The notes beneath the pieces were generated by a model. It was given only the letters and a program-made list of their open reading frames with translations. It ran no database searches and had not been told where the DNA came from. Made by a program: the position numbers and the translations under genes. A stretch of 64,000 nt of DNA from Neocallimastix lanati (nom. inval.). Its lineage: Eukaryota > Neocallimastigomycota > Neocallimastigomycetes > Neocallimastigales > Neocallimastigaceae. Positions 37,161-61,770 of this stretch are shown one piece after another. How positions within the stretch are numbered: position 1 is the stretch's first letter; each line of letters opens with the position of its first letter. Location: positions 127,501-191,500 of the forward strand of contig JACVTC010000038.1 of assembly GCA_016946835.1 (NCBI GenBank). Direction: 5' to 3'.

Positions 37161-38020
37161 TTAAACGTTTTATTTTATATATTTTAACATATAAAATAAT
37201 ATAAAATAATTTATAAATTATATTTATAATTCAAAGTTTCTTTAATAAAATAAATAATATTTATTGTTTAAATTCCAATTTATAACGTATAGATGATAAA
37301 GAGGAAAAAATAATAATAATAATAATATATTATAGTTTGAGAAAAAATATTAAAAAAAATTTATTTAAACTTATAAATTTTTTATTTTTTTAATTTTATT
37401 TTTTATTTCTTTCTTGGTTTCTTTATTCATTTTTATTTAAAGGTTATTTGATATTTTATTATTTAATTAATAATATTATAAATATTTATGAACACTTTTA
37501 TATTTTTATGTGTGTAATTATATTTTTAATTATTTATATATATTCATTAATTTAATTTTATATATTTAAATTACGAAATAACGAAAGTCAAAAACAATTT
37601 AGTAATATTCATTATTATTATTATTATTATTTTTAGATATCCTTTATTTAATAAAAAAATATTAATAATTATATTCTGTTAAAAATATTTTTATTATATA
37701 TATATATATGTAAATGAATTTTGATGGTAGAACCATTTAATCATTTTTTATTTTGAAATTATCAAATTTCAAATCACATTTATATTATTTCACTTTAATT
37801 ACATATATATATATTTATAAATAATAATTTTAATTTTATTTACCTTTTTTTATTTTTTTTTTAAATTATTGTTAAACTTTACTCAATAATTTAATAAATA
37901 CTTTTATTTCTTAATTTTTTATTGTAAAAAAAGAAGAAAAACTTTCTTTGCTTTATTTTAAAAAAAGGAAATATTATTTTTTATATAAAAAATTATTTTA
38001 TTTTAGATAAAAATATTTAC

Positions 38021-38165
38021 CTGAAATACCTGATATACCCCTTTTAAGCCTCTTATAATTATTATTAGATAATAATTTATAAGATTTACTTAGACTATCA
38101 TTTGACGAAATTAAATTATAAGCCACATTTAATTTCGTATTAAATATTACTGAACTTATACTCAT
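38021..38165 (-). CDS. Putative alternative first exon of the aminopeptidase P gene
   Basis: On the minus strand an ATG at 38165 opens 48 codons plus one base (begins MSISSVIFNTKLNVAYNLIS, later YKRLKRGISGIS) and ends in a clear donor, CAG|GTAAAT (intron from 38020). It is GC-richer than its surroundings. A phase-compatible acceptor exists at 37094 (CTTAAAG), preceded by T-rich sequence that otherwise would be read as the hydrophobic start MFKILILSFSLLVIF. Splicing would replace residues 1-22 with a basic, Ser-rich, organelle-targeting-like leader. The implied intron of 927 bp is long for this window, so this remains a hypothesis. Confidence 0.45.
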
Positions 38166-38480
38166 TTTTTAATTTAATTTTATAAATAGTTTTTATTAAA
38201 AAATTGTTTTTTTTTTTTTTTTTTTTTTTTTTCTTTTTTTTATTATTAAAAATATGAAAAAAAAAGTTATCAAATTTATATAAAAGAAAAAAAAGAAAAA
38301 AATAAATTTTTTTAAATCTTCTATTAAATAAAAAAAAATTTAATTTATTAAATGAATAAATATTAGATATAAATAAATAATAAAATGATATTAATAAAAA
38401 GTATATAACAAATTGTTTTTATATAATTTATAATATATAAGGAATAATATTTATATACATATATATAATTCAAAATATGG

Positions 38481-38695
38481 ATAATAAATAATAAATAATA
38501 AATAATAAATAAATAAATAATAAATAATAAATAATAAATAATAAATAATAAATTATAAATAATAAATAATAAATAATAAATAATAAATAATAAATAATAA
38601 ATAATAAATAATAAATAATAAATAATAAATAATAAATAATAAATAATAAATAATAAATAATAAATAATAAATAATAAATAATAAATAATAAATAA
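38481..38695. repeat. (AATAAAT)n heptanucleotide microsatellite
   Basis: About 215 bp of a 7-bp tandem repeat, nearly perfect, 5' of the aminopeptidase gene. The same heptamer forms a larger array at 61771-62243 and a short one near 39905-39945. Confidence 0.9.
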
Positions 38696-39231
38696 GTGTT
38701 TTAAATATATCTAATTTTTTTTTTTTTTATTATTATATAATTATTTTTAAATAATTTTTTAATTGTTTATGACCTAATTTTATAGATTCATGTAATTCTT
38801 TTTTTTTCATATTTAAAAGAATACTTATTTGTCTTTATGGAACTTTAAATTCCGTATTTATACTAATTATCAGTAATTATGATTAAGAAAATATTTACCG
38901 ATTTTTCTATAATTTTATTAAAATATTTATGTAATATATAATATCAATTAATTAAATATAATTTATATATTGATATGATTATGAAAATATTTATTAAATA
39001 ATTTATTGACTTAATTTCATATTCAATCAAAGTTTAACACCTTCCGTCAATATTCCTTTTTATATATTATTGTTACTATTATTAATTAAAATTATAATAG
39101 TTATTTGTAAATTTAAAAATAAATAATAAATTATATTTATTTGTAATTTTAATAATTTAATAATTAATAAAAATTATGTTTTAGTTATACATATTGTATA
39201 ATTTTTTCTTACATTGTTGAAATATGTATGA

Positions 39232-39485
39232 TTCATTAAATGTATTATTTATTATAATACAACAAATAAATATACCATTAAAAATGATGAGAGAAAAGGT
39301 TTCTTATCTGAAGAAGGTGAAAGAATAATTAAAAAACATAAAATGAACAATTTTAAAGTTCTATGCTTTTTAAGAAAACTAGTGGAAACTAAAAAAAAAT
39401 CTTTTATCAGAAGCAAAGAGAAAGAAAAGAATTCTGCATACTCAATATTAGAAGTATTCAAGAATAAATACCATGAATTCTTATA
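39232..39485 (+). pseudogene. Isolated coding relic or orphan exon
   Basis: An open plus-strand frame of 84 codons without an N-terminal Met, GC-richer than the flanks. It reads ...YTIKNDERKGFLSEEG, KMNNFKVLCFLRKLVE, KNSAYSILEVFKNKYHEFL and a stop. It is preceded by an in-frame TGA at 39229. Lys/Glu-rich with alternating hydrophobics, consistent with a helical protein. There is no neighbour to complete it and no clear acceptor. A minus-strand ORF over the same place is its shadow. Family unknown. Confidence 0.4.
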
Positions 39486-39844
39486 ATATAAATATGATAA
39501 AATAATAAATTTTTTATCTTTACAGTAATTATATAATACTAGAAAAAAATAATATATTAAAAAAAGTAAATACTATTAAGGTAAAATTGTAATAATATAA
39601 ACATATTATTTGGAAAAAATAATTAAAAAAAAAAAACCTATCATTTTTATAAATTTCTTTTTTAATATCAAACTTTTAATAATTAATATAAAAAAATTTT
39701 CATAAAATATTACAAATATAAAATAGTCTAAACATATACTAATTTAAATAAAATTATGTATATAACTACTTTTTATAATAAATATAAAATCGTATTATAA
39801 AATTAAAATTTAATTTTTGTGTATAAAAGATAAAATCAAAAAAA

Positions 39845-39887
<43 letters not shown>

Positions 39888-42800
39888 AATTATAATAATA
39901 ACAATAATAATAAATAATAAATAATAAATAATAAATAATAATAATAATTGCTAGAATATGTGAAACGTATGAAAAAAAAGTTTCAAATGCATTGAAACAT
40001 ATTGTAATATAATTAATGTATAAGCCACAAAGTATTAATATAAAAGCATTTAATTTAGAATAATTAAGTTCTAGTAACTCTTTATCACAAAATATTTCAT
40101 ATAAATATTTTCATGAATATTCTCCTTTTAGATAGTTAAAATAATATATATATAAAGAAGAGTAGTACATTATAATTTTTTGTATCATTTATTGATGTTG
40201 TTTCATTGAATATATCTTTATATCTTTTTTAGGTCTATGGAAAGTCATGGATATTCATGTTAATTAATTATTTCAATTTTAACATAATTATAAATTAATT
40301 ATTAATATTTTATAATACTTCCAGAGCTACAGAAATTAAAGCATTAAAAAAAAAAAAAAAAAATAATAGTGAAAATAGTAAAATATTAGTTTTTCGTTTT
40401 TTAAAAAAAAATTTAAAAAATAGGAGTTGTGGTATCTTTTTTTTATATATTTTATTGAAAATTTTATTATTAGTTTCGGATAAATATTATTTATAATTTT
40501 TTTTCCAGAGATTTTTGGTCATTAAACTTAATATAAGTTTAATGAAACTTTTTATTGCGATATTTATATTTATTATTTAATAGGTATAAATCATATTATA
40601 TTTAAATAATAACATTAATAATTGATATAAAATGAAATATTCAAACCTAAATTAATATAAAATAGTTTTTATTATTCAAACATAAATTAATGTCATAAAT
40701 CAAATTTAAATCTAATGATTTTGTAATCTTAATATGTGGCTTGATTTCTAAATATTATTTATCCTTAATTATTAATAAATTGTATAGCATAAATCAATGC
40801 TTCAATTATATTCTTATTTTATATTTATCTTTATATAGTTATTAAATATTTCCTTATAAATAATAATCATTAATATTTATAAACATAAAAATTCATTTAA
40901 TAGTTTATTTTAATCACAAGAACAACTAATTAAATAGTTAATTATAACTAAATAACATAAAAATAAAACATTTTTTCTGAATTAAGAAAAGTGTGTGAGA
41001 AAGTTGTTAGATAGTTTTAAAGGTGTAGTCAATCAAAATTATTTTTACTTGAATAAATATATGTAATCCTAATAATGAAATTAAATAAATAAATAAACAA
41101 TACTTTAATAAAATTAATAAATAAATCTCAACAATATTACCTCGAACTTGTGTTATATTATTATAATCTATTTAATATTATTACTAAAATTTATGGTTTT
41201 AATTTAAAATAAATAGGTTAAGTAAATAAAAAAGAATTAAGCATATTCAAAAGTTTATTTCTAATTATTATTGATTTAATTATTATTAACTGAAATGATA
41301 TTATTTAATTTAATGCTATTTTTATTTATTAAAACTTTATTAAATATAAATAAATAAATAAATAAATAAAATTACTTAGAGTTTAATTATTTCCAGAAAA
41401 AGGAAAAATTAATATATTAATTTTTTTTTTATTTTTTGAAATGAAGGTTAAAGATGCTTAAATTTTATTAATTTAAACTTTTTATATTTATATTTATCAA
41501 TTTGGTCTTTATTTAGCCAACATTTAATTATATAATCAAATTCAGCCATGTCCAAATAAGCATAACGACATTTTTATTTTTATTAATTGATTCATTATTT
41601 AAAATATAATGAACAATTTATATATATTAAATCATGTATTATTTTTGTTATATTTTCAATAATTATTGTTTAAGCTATTACAATGTATATATGTATTAAG
41701 GAGTATTTATAATTAAAAAAATAAAAAAGCTATCGATCAATGGTAACTTTTTTGCATTTTATTTTTATTTTATTTATTTAATTGTTTTTAATAAATCAGT
41801 GATTAAATTTTGTATTATAAAACTCATATATTAATTATTTCCCAGCGATATCAATCAAAAATAAAAATAAACTAATAAAATATTTTGTATATTTTTTTTT
41901 GATGAATTTTTTTTAAATTATTATTTTATTCTTAGTATTTATATTATTAATACATAAATAAAAAATATATATTTGATTGAGTTTTTATTATATAGTCATT
42001 ATTACCATAAATTAAAATATTTTATTAAAATATTTTATAATAATCGATATATGAATCAAATAATATCAAATATATTTTTTATAAAAGTTAAATATATTCT
42101 GTAAAAAAAAAAAAAAAAACAAAAGAGGTAATAATAATAATATATATAATATATATATTTTTAAATAATAAATATTACAAAGTATTGTTCATTTGATTTA
42201 CAGATAAGACTGAAAAAAAATTAATACAAAGTTTAACAAATCAATATTGATATAAATATAAATATATATATTTTTTATTATCATAGTTAAATATTTACAT
42301 ATTATTGAAATAAATTTTAAATTTTATATATATTGGGATTAATTAAAAATTTTTATATTTAAAATTTCAATATTAATAATACTTTAACTAAATTATATTT
42401 TGTAAAATTTTTTTTTTTTTTTTACTTATTATAGTAAAAATATTTTATGGTTTAATAATATTTTAATTTTAAATTATTAAATTATACTAATATTTGATAA
42501 TTATTATTATTAGTAATTATTGTTATTATTAATTATTGCTATTATTAATAATTATTATTATTGTTGTTATTGTTCCTTCTTATTTTACTTTTTCATATTA
42601 GAAATCTTTTATTCGTTTAGAAAATATTTCCTAAAAATATTATTTTATCAAAATTTCTATTTTGAATAAATTATAGGAATAACAGTAATAATACAGGATA
42701 ATACAGTAATATTGAATAATAAATGATACAAATAATGATAAAATAATAAAATAATAAATAAAGATTTAATAAATAAATAAGTAAATAGATATAGCATTAA

Positions 42801-43018
42801 TAAATAAATAATAAAATAATTGATATTAACATTAATTACTTATTAATAAAAGATAAATAAAGTAAAATTAAAAAAAAAAAAAATATGTATTAATAAATAA
42901 ATATAAAACTTTGTTTAAATATTTTGAAAAAATGTAACGTAACATAATAATTATGAAAATTTATTAATATCTTTAATCATAATTAATAATATATTTATTA
43001 TTATAAATAAAATTTTTA

Positions 43019-43061
<43 letters not shown>

Positions 43062-43122
43062 TTTATTTTTTTCTTTTTATATCTTATTTAAGTGTAACCA
43101 AAAAAAAATATTAATAATAAAC

Positions 43123-43154
<32 letters not shown>

Positions 43155-43462
43155 TAAAATAGTTAAGTATTAAAGTTTAAAATAATTTATATATATTTTT
43201 AATAAAAAGTATTTAGTATTTAATAAACAGAGTGCCATTGATTAAAAAATAAAGATTTATATGTATACTAATATATTAAATTTATAATAATATATTAAAT
43301 TTTATTAAACTCTCAATTATAAAATTTTACAACTAAAAAAAAAAAGAATATTAAAATTTATAATTATTAATAAAATTAATCTATATTAATATTTCAATTT
43401 TATTACTTTTATATTTTATATGATTTTTAAAAAATAGATAAAAAGAATAATATTCTCTTTAA

Positions 43463-43497
<35 letters not shown>

Positions 43498-44623
43498 CAC
43501 TACTAAAATAATAAAATAAAAATTTAAATATTATAAATTATATATATATATATAAAAAAGGAATAATGAAAAATATAACTTTTTTTTATAAATACTAACA
43601 AAAATAAATAATTAATTATTAAAAAAAATTAATTATGAATTAAATCAAAAATGAAAGAATAAATAAATATATTTTTCTTTTGTAATAATACAAGTGATAA
43701 CATTATTATTTTTTCTTTTTTATTATTATTCGTATTTGTATATATTTTAATTACTAGGAAAAGAATAATTTTAAAGAAAGAAAAAAAAAAAAAAAAGAAA
43801 AAATAATAAAGAAAATATAAATCATTTTTTTTTTTTTAATTGAATAAATTTAAACTATATAAGTAATTAATATTATTTTGTTATACAATAATTAATAAAT
43901 TAATAAATGATAATAATATAATAATAACGAGACAAAAACGATAATTATATAAAATAGAAAAAAATTATTTTAAAATATATAAAAACAATTTAAGTTTAAT
44001 AATATCAATAAAAAAGATAAATATTAGTTTTAATAATTCAATTAAAATAATAAAAAAGATAAATATTAGTTTTAATAATTCAATTAAAATAATAAAAAAG
44101 ATAAATATTAGTTTTAATAATTCAATTAAAATAATCTAATAAATTTTTAAATAATTTGATATTTATAATAAAATAATAATATCAATAATAAAGAAAAATA
44201 AAAGTAAATTGATAACTTTACATATTATATTGTATATTTTATAAATATATTTAAAATAAAGTTAAAAAGGAATTTTATATTCAATATTTAAATTATAAAA
44301 TAAGTAATTTCACATACTTATATATATTTACAATATAATATGTTTCAATATATGTTAAATATTTATATATGTTCACCTCAATAAATATTTAAATATTTAT
44401 GATATTCAATTAATTTCTATTTATAAAAAATATATAAATTAATTTTATATAATAAATTAATATACATTTATTGAATTAGTTGATATTTTATAAAAATAAA
44501 AAATTTAAAAAGAAAAAATATATATTATTAAAAAAAGCTTCTACATTTTATGAAATATTTTTGACTTTACAGTAAAATTTTTTTTATTAATAGAAAAAAT
44601 TTAAAAAAACATAAAAAATAAAA
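39486..44623. other. Intergenic AT-rich region, no gene seen
   Basis: Long stretch of AT-rich DNA with homopolymers (43122-43147, 43468-43497), (TA)n, (AAT)n at about 43021-43060 and a perfect 42-bp triplet repeat at 44007-44132. I found no ORF with coding composition on either strand. Confidence 0.6.
44007..44132. repeat. Three perfect tandem copies of a 42-bp unit
   Basis: Copies start at 44007, 44049 and 44091 (each beginning AATAAAAAAGATAAATATTA) and appear identical. This indicates a recent local triplication, about 500 bp before the next gene. Confidence 0.9.
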
Positions 44624-51976
<7,353 letters not shown>

Positions 51977-51992
51977 ATAATCTTAAAAATCA

Positions 51993-52023
<31 letters not shown>

Positions 52024-52519
52024 TTTTTCTTATTTACATATAAAATTTATTATTATTATTATCATTATTTTTTTTCTTTTTATTATTAATATATTTTCAA
52101 TATATGAAAATATTTAAAAAAAGTTAAATTATTTTAATATATTATATATATATTTTAATTTCTATTTTAATTTTTATTTATTTATTTTTATTTTTGTTTT
52201 ATTTTTTCATTTTTTTTTTTTTTTTTGTTAGATTTTTAAAAATAAAAATAAAAATAAAAATTATATCAAAAAAAAAAAAAAAAAGAAAAAAAAAAGAAAA
52301 AAAAAATAAGACAAAATTAAAATTAAAATTAAAATTAAAAAAAAAAAGTACACTTATAATAGTAATAATAATAATAGTAATAAATAATAGTAGTAATAGT
52401 AATAGTAAAATCAATTTTGAAAATATATTAATAAATGAAAAAAAAAATTTATATAATTATTCTTTAGTATATATATCCACTTTTTATTTTATTTAAAAAA
52501 AGTTATTAAAAAAAAAAAA

Positions 52520-52555
<36 letters not shown>

Positions 52556-52712
52556 ACATTTTCTTTTTTTTTTTTCTTCTTCTTAGTTATAAATATTGTT
52601 TTTATTATATTTATTAAAAAAAAAAAATATATAAATTTAATTTATTACCTAATTATTTATATGAAGGAGAAAAAATTTTTTTAAAGTACTTTTTTTGTTT
52701 TATTTTATTTTA

Positions 52713-52755
<43 letters not shown>

Positions 52756-53874
52756 TACTGATGTTTAATAAATTGTATGCAAATAATCCAAAAAAAAAAT
52801 AAAAAAAAAAAAATTAAAAGAAAAAAAATTGCAATTATAAATAAAAATATAAAAATAAAAATAAAAAAAAAAAAATAAAAAAATAAAATTTAATAAACAT
52901 AAAATAAAATATTAAAAAATAAATAAATAAAAAAAGAAATTAATAAAAATTAAAATATGATTAAAAAAATATAATCATAAAAATCAAAAAAAAAAAAAAA
53001 AAGAAAAATAAATGAATAAATAAATAAGTATAAATAAAAATGTAAAAATGCTAATAAATAAATAATAAAAAAAAAAAAAAAAAAAGAAAAATATATAAAT
53101 ATAAATATAAATATAAATATAAATATAAATATAAATATAAATAAAAATATAAATAAATATAAATAAATAAAAAAAATAAATAAAAATACTTAATTTATTA
53201 AAGAAAAAAAAAAAAGTTATTAGTGGTTCTTAATGATTATCATTTTTAATTAGTATTTTGATTTAGACTAAAATACTTTTTATTGCATGATATAATTTAT
53301 TTGTTAATTTTTTTAAAAAAAAAGTTTATCAAAGTTTATATAGATATTACTTTAGGTTAACATATTGAATCATTTTCATTTTTCATTACTATTATTTATT
53401 TATTTATTTATTTTTTATTTTTATTTATTTTTATTTATTTATTTATTTTTTCTTTTTCTTTTTCTTTTTATTTAATTTTTTTAGCGGTTAATTTTAATGA
53501 ATTATTAACTTTTTAATAATAATGCCATAATTTACAAAATCTTTAAAAAAAAAAAATTTTTTTATATAAAATGTTTATTGTTTATTAATTTTTTTTTTAT
53601 TATCTAAATGTTATTAGTTTTTATTTATTTTAAATTTTGTTATTTTTTTTTTTTAATTTTTGTGGATATTTATAATACCGTTGGATAGTAACCCTGTATC
53701 CACAATGTATCATTAAAAAAAAAAAAAAAAATTTAATTTTTTTTTTTATTATCATTTATAGTTTATTAATATTTAAAATTTTTTTGAAAAAAAAAAAATA
53801 TTTGGAAAATTTCAATTAGTTTTTTTTTTTATTTATTTTTTTAATTTCAATTATATTATTATTATTATTATTAT

Positions 53875-53915
<41 letters not shown>

Positions 53916-54511
53916 TAATTTCAATTTCAATTATTTATTATTATTTATTATTATTTATTATTATTATTTATTATTATTATTATTAATTATTGTTATTATT
54001 TTTTTTTAATTTCAATTTCGATTAATATTATTTATTATTATTATTTTCTTATTTTAATTTCAATTATATATATAATTTTTATTATCATTATTTTTTTTTT
54101 TTAATTTTTTTTTTTTCATTTTTAAAATTGTAAATAATTTAAAAACTTTTTTTTTTTTTTTTTAATTTTTTTTTCATTTTTAAAATGTAAATAATTTAAA
54201 AACATTTTTTTTTTAATTTTTTTTTTCATTTTTAAAATTATAAATAATTTAAAAACAGAACTATAATTTTTTTTTTTTTAAAAAAAAAAGTATTTTAAAA
54301 AAATTTGTTGACTCAAACATTATACCAAATAAAAGAAAAAAAGATTAGATATAAATATATTGTATTTATATTTATTATCATTTTAATATATGATTAATTA
54401 TAGTAGGATATAAAATAAAATATATCAAATTTATTATTATTATTATTTTTTATTTTATTTATTTTTTTATATAAAATAGTGAAAAAAAAAAAATATAATA
54501 CTGAATTAAAT

Positions 54512-54556
<45 letters not shown>

Positions 54557-54713
54557 GAATTTACTTATTATTATTATTATTTTTTATAACAAATTTTCTA
54601 TTTTCTTTTTTTTATTATAAATTATTTTATTAAATTAATGACTTTTATATATATTTAAAAAAAAAAGATTTTTTTTTTTTTTTCATTTCTGATTATTTTT
54701 CTCTATTTACTTT
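51977..54713. other. Convergent 3' intergenic region, low complexity
   Basis: Long A-runs and T-runs (for example 52523-52550, 52729-52754, 53879-53910, 54515-54555), (ATAAAT)n at about 53096-53165, (TTTA)n at 53395-53445 and (TTA)n. A run of repeated AATTTTTTTTTCATTTTTAAAA segments occurs three times at about 54100-54260. ORFs here are homopolymer artefacts. Only the hairpin at 53660-53705 looks non-random. Confidence 0.6.
53660..53705. other. Inverted repeat with GC-richer loop
   Basis: TTGTGGATA (53660-53668) is perfectly complementary in reverse to TATCCACAA (53697-53705), with a 28-base loop that has an unusually high G+C content for this region (ACCGTTGGATAGTAACCCTG). It could be a small structured RNA, a terminator-like hairpin between converging genes, or a remnant of an element. 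No RNA family is recognised. Confidence 0.4.
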
Positions 54714-58451
<3,738 letters not shown>

Positions 58452-61009
58452 TTTATTATACTTTTTAATTATTTATTCTGAAATAATTTATTATTATTTA
58501 TTTATTTTTTCTTTTTTTGTTAAATATGATTTAAATAAATTATAATATGAATTATTATTATTTCTTTTCTTTATAAATAAATAAAAAAAAAAAAAAAAAA
58601 ATGTCTGTATATTGAGTATGATAGATTTATTCATTATACGATAATTTTATTTTAAATTTTTTAAAGAAATGTAATTAAATAAACAAATAAGCAAATATTA
58701 ATAAAGGTTAATAAATTTTATATTTAAAATATTTTTATTATATTAAATTAAATAATTTAATTTTTTTAAATATTTAACCATAAAATTATAAAATATCTTA
58801 TTATGTAAAATATAAAATATATCTATAATAAAATAAACATCATCATACTTACAATTATTACAGATTATCAATTATTTAAAATAAGGTCTAAAAAAAAAAA
58901 ATAAAAACAAAAAAAAATTATATATATATAAAATTAAATCTTTATTTTCTTATTTTTTTTTTTTTTTTAGTTTCTATTATATAAATATTATATTGATGAA
59001 TTTTTTTAACGTTTAATTATTTTTCTAAATGTTTTATATATAAAATCCTGAATTTATTCAAAAAATATAATATTTAATAATATTTTAATATATTTTAATA
59101 TTATTGTTTTATGAGTCTTGAATTCTTTCACTTTTCTTTCTTTCTTTTTTTTTTTTTTTATTAATATTTTATACTATTAACCATTTATTTTTATTTGTTT
59201 TATAAATAGTTAATGGTATAAAATTTGATTTTATTCTTTACAAAAAAATATAATTTTTAAAACTATTTATTTCTATTTTGTTATTTTATTATTTTATTTT
59301 TTTTTCTTCTTTATTTTATTATATATTTTCTTAGCTTTTATTAGCTTTTTATTTTTTTTATATATACTTTTTATAATTATTTTATACTGTTTTATTAATT
59401 TTATTAAATTGTAGGCTTGTTATTTTTTTTTAAAAAAAAAAAAAAAATGAAAAATGAAAAAAAAAATTATATTAATTTTTTTAAAATAATTTATTATAAA
59501 GTTTAAATATATTAATATTATATGAAAAATTAATAATATATGAAAAAATGATATTTCTGTTATATATTTAACTTTATTATAAAATAAAAAAAATTTTTGA
59601 TAAAATTTTGAATTTTTTTTAATAATTAAATTAGAAATAATGAAAAAAATTAAAAAAAAGAGAAAAAAAATTTACAATAAATAGTAATACAATATTAAAT
59701 AACAAAAGGGAATAATGAAAAAAATAAAATAAATAATTAATAATAGTAGTTAATATTAAATATTTAACAGAATATAATATACAAATTTATTATAATAGAA
59801 AACAAAGTTTATAAATAACTATGTTATAAGTTACAAATAAAATTAAAATGAAACTGGAATTCTAATTAAATAATTGAATATATAAAATAAAATTATGAAT
59901 CTGAAGTTCCTTTAATAATTATCCTTCACTTAGTGAAGTATAGTACTTAATAATATTTGAATTATTAAAAAATTAAAAACTATTTAATTAGTTAAATCTA
60001 AATTGAAAAGAAATTTACTTATATTTATACATATAATTTCAAAAAATAAATTTTATTTTTTTATTATATGAATAAAAATATAATTAAATATCATTTAATA
60101 TTTTTATTTTTATTTTTATTATTGATATTTAAAAAAATCAAATTTCTATTATATATTATAATGTACTTTATAATATATTATTTAATTATTTAATTAACTT
60201 TGATTTCTGATTCTTTCATTTTGAATATACAAAGAAGGAAATTATGATTAAGTGAAAATTAAATATTTAATAAATTAAATATATTAAAATAAATAAAATA
60301 TTATTGTATATTAAAGTACATTTAATAATTAAATTTATTATATATTTATATGTATTTTATGATCATTTTTAATATATTAAATTATATTGTTAAAATTTTA
60401 ATGAATCAAATAAAATTAAAGTTTGATTCGCTCATGTTACGTTTTGATTTTTTGAAATATTAAAAATGAATTTTTTTTGTTTTTTTTTTATGTATTTTTA
60501 TAAATAAGGCAATTATTATATATTATGATTTTTAATATATTATATTAAAATTTATATATTATGTAATATTATAATATAGCAATATTCTATTTTATATGGT
60601 TTAATGTACTTTATTATTAAAAAGTAATATAATATTTGGTTAAATAATTTATTGATTATATATTAATTAATAAATAGAATAATATAACATATTTATATAG
60701 TTATATTAAATAATTAATTTAATATAATATTGATATATATGGTAATTTTTTTAATATATTTAATTTGATATTATATGATTTTTATTCATTTTACTTTTCT
60801 TTTTTTATATATATTAATGATAAATAAATATATCATTAATTTATTTAATTATTTATTATTTATTTAAAATTTATTTAATATTTACTTATTTATTAATTAT
60901 TATTAACTATAAATTTATTATATATTATATATTTATTTATTTTTTATTATTTTTATTTATTTATTTATTATATAACATTTATAATATTTATTATAATTAA
61001 TTATTACCA

Positions 61010-61060
<51 letters not shown>

Positions 61061-61182
61061 AATTACATATGAATTTCTTTATTTAAAATATTTATTTAAT
61101 GATTTATTAAATTATATTTCATATGAGTAAATCGTTCTTTATAATATTACTAATACTCTTTTTTTTTTTTTTTTTTTTTTTT
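58452..61182. other. Intergenic AT-rich region, no gene seen
   Basis: No coding signal on either strand. It contains a 15-bp dyad, CTTCACTTAGTGAAG (59924-59938), and a palindromic (AAT)n(ATT)n at about 61013-61058. A T-run at 61159-61182 abuts the GC-rich island that follows. Confidence 0.6.
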
Positions 61183-61610
61183 TAAATTGGGATTAACGAG
61201 AGGGAAATACAATAGGGCCTCCAGTCTCTCCCTTAAACGTATCAGACACTTATTGGATTCTTTGCCATACAATTTCGGATTCGATGCGGATCTCTCTCTA
61301 AGCAAGGATAATATGAAAGACTTTCCCTAAACCAACTTTATACGACAGAGCTTCTTTTCATTGATATCTTGAACCATCATCGAAGGAGAAAGAATTACAC
61401 TAACTGTTTCACAGATCAAGTAATTATATAGTCTAGCAATAGGAATACTTACCATTGAGATAGAACACCAACTTCATTTATAGGGAAAAATCACCCTGGG
61501 AGGATGAAAATCGCCCCATATGAATTCAAGAGGTAGTCGAGGGGTCAATCCAGAAACCTTATGTAAGTTAGATCATCATTAATACTAATCAAGAGGAATA
61601 AATAAGAATA
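61183..61610. other. Compositionally foreign island of about 43% GC, unidentified
   Basis: From 61183 to about 61610 the base composition jumps (26 G+C of 60 at 61201-61260) in DNA that is otherwise near 10%. Frames are open for 25-50 codons on both strands. On the minus strand there are TPRLPLEFIWGDFHPPRVIF, a donor-like GGTAAGTATT (about 61455-61446) and an acceptor-like GTGAAACAG (about 61406-61398). No complete ORF, tRNA or rRNA segment is recognised. Candidates are a solo LTR or other mobile-element fragment, a structured RNA gene, a foreign fragment or an assembly artefact. I cannot choose among them. Confidence 0.5.
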
Positions 61611-61770
61611 ATATAATATTTTTTTTTGTTTAAATTGGAATTTAAATAGTTAAGGTATATTGAAATTTTGATATAAACTATGTTAAGAATCTTTTTTTAT
61701 TATTGATAATAATTATTTTATTAATGCTTATTATTTGATTCATAACAGAATATATACAAACTATTTTTAT

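Noticed and set aside
38481-38695. Telomeric repeat
   Set aside because: (AATAAAT)n is internal, occurs at several unrelated places and lacks the G-rich strand of known telomeric repeats.
39252-39461. Minus-strand ORF of 69 codons
   Set aside because: The plus strand of this place has better coding character. The minus ORF is Phe/Leu-rich and antisense to it.
52194-52496. Small ORFs of 71-100 codons on both strands
   Set aside because: They translate A-runs, T-runs and (AATT)-type repeats, with no codon structure.
61446-61470. U1 snRNA-like 5' end (ATACTTACC) in the GC-rich island
   Set aside because: The nine bases match, but the expected stem-loop I sequence and an Sm site do not follow. 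On the other strand the same bases are a perfect splice donor.
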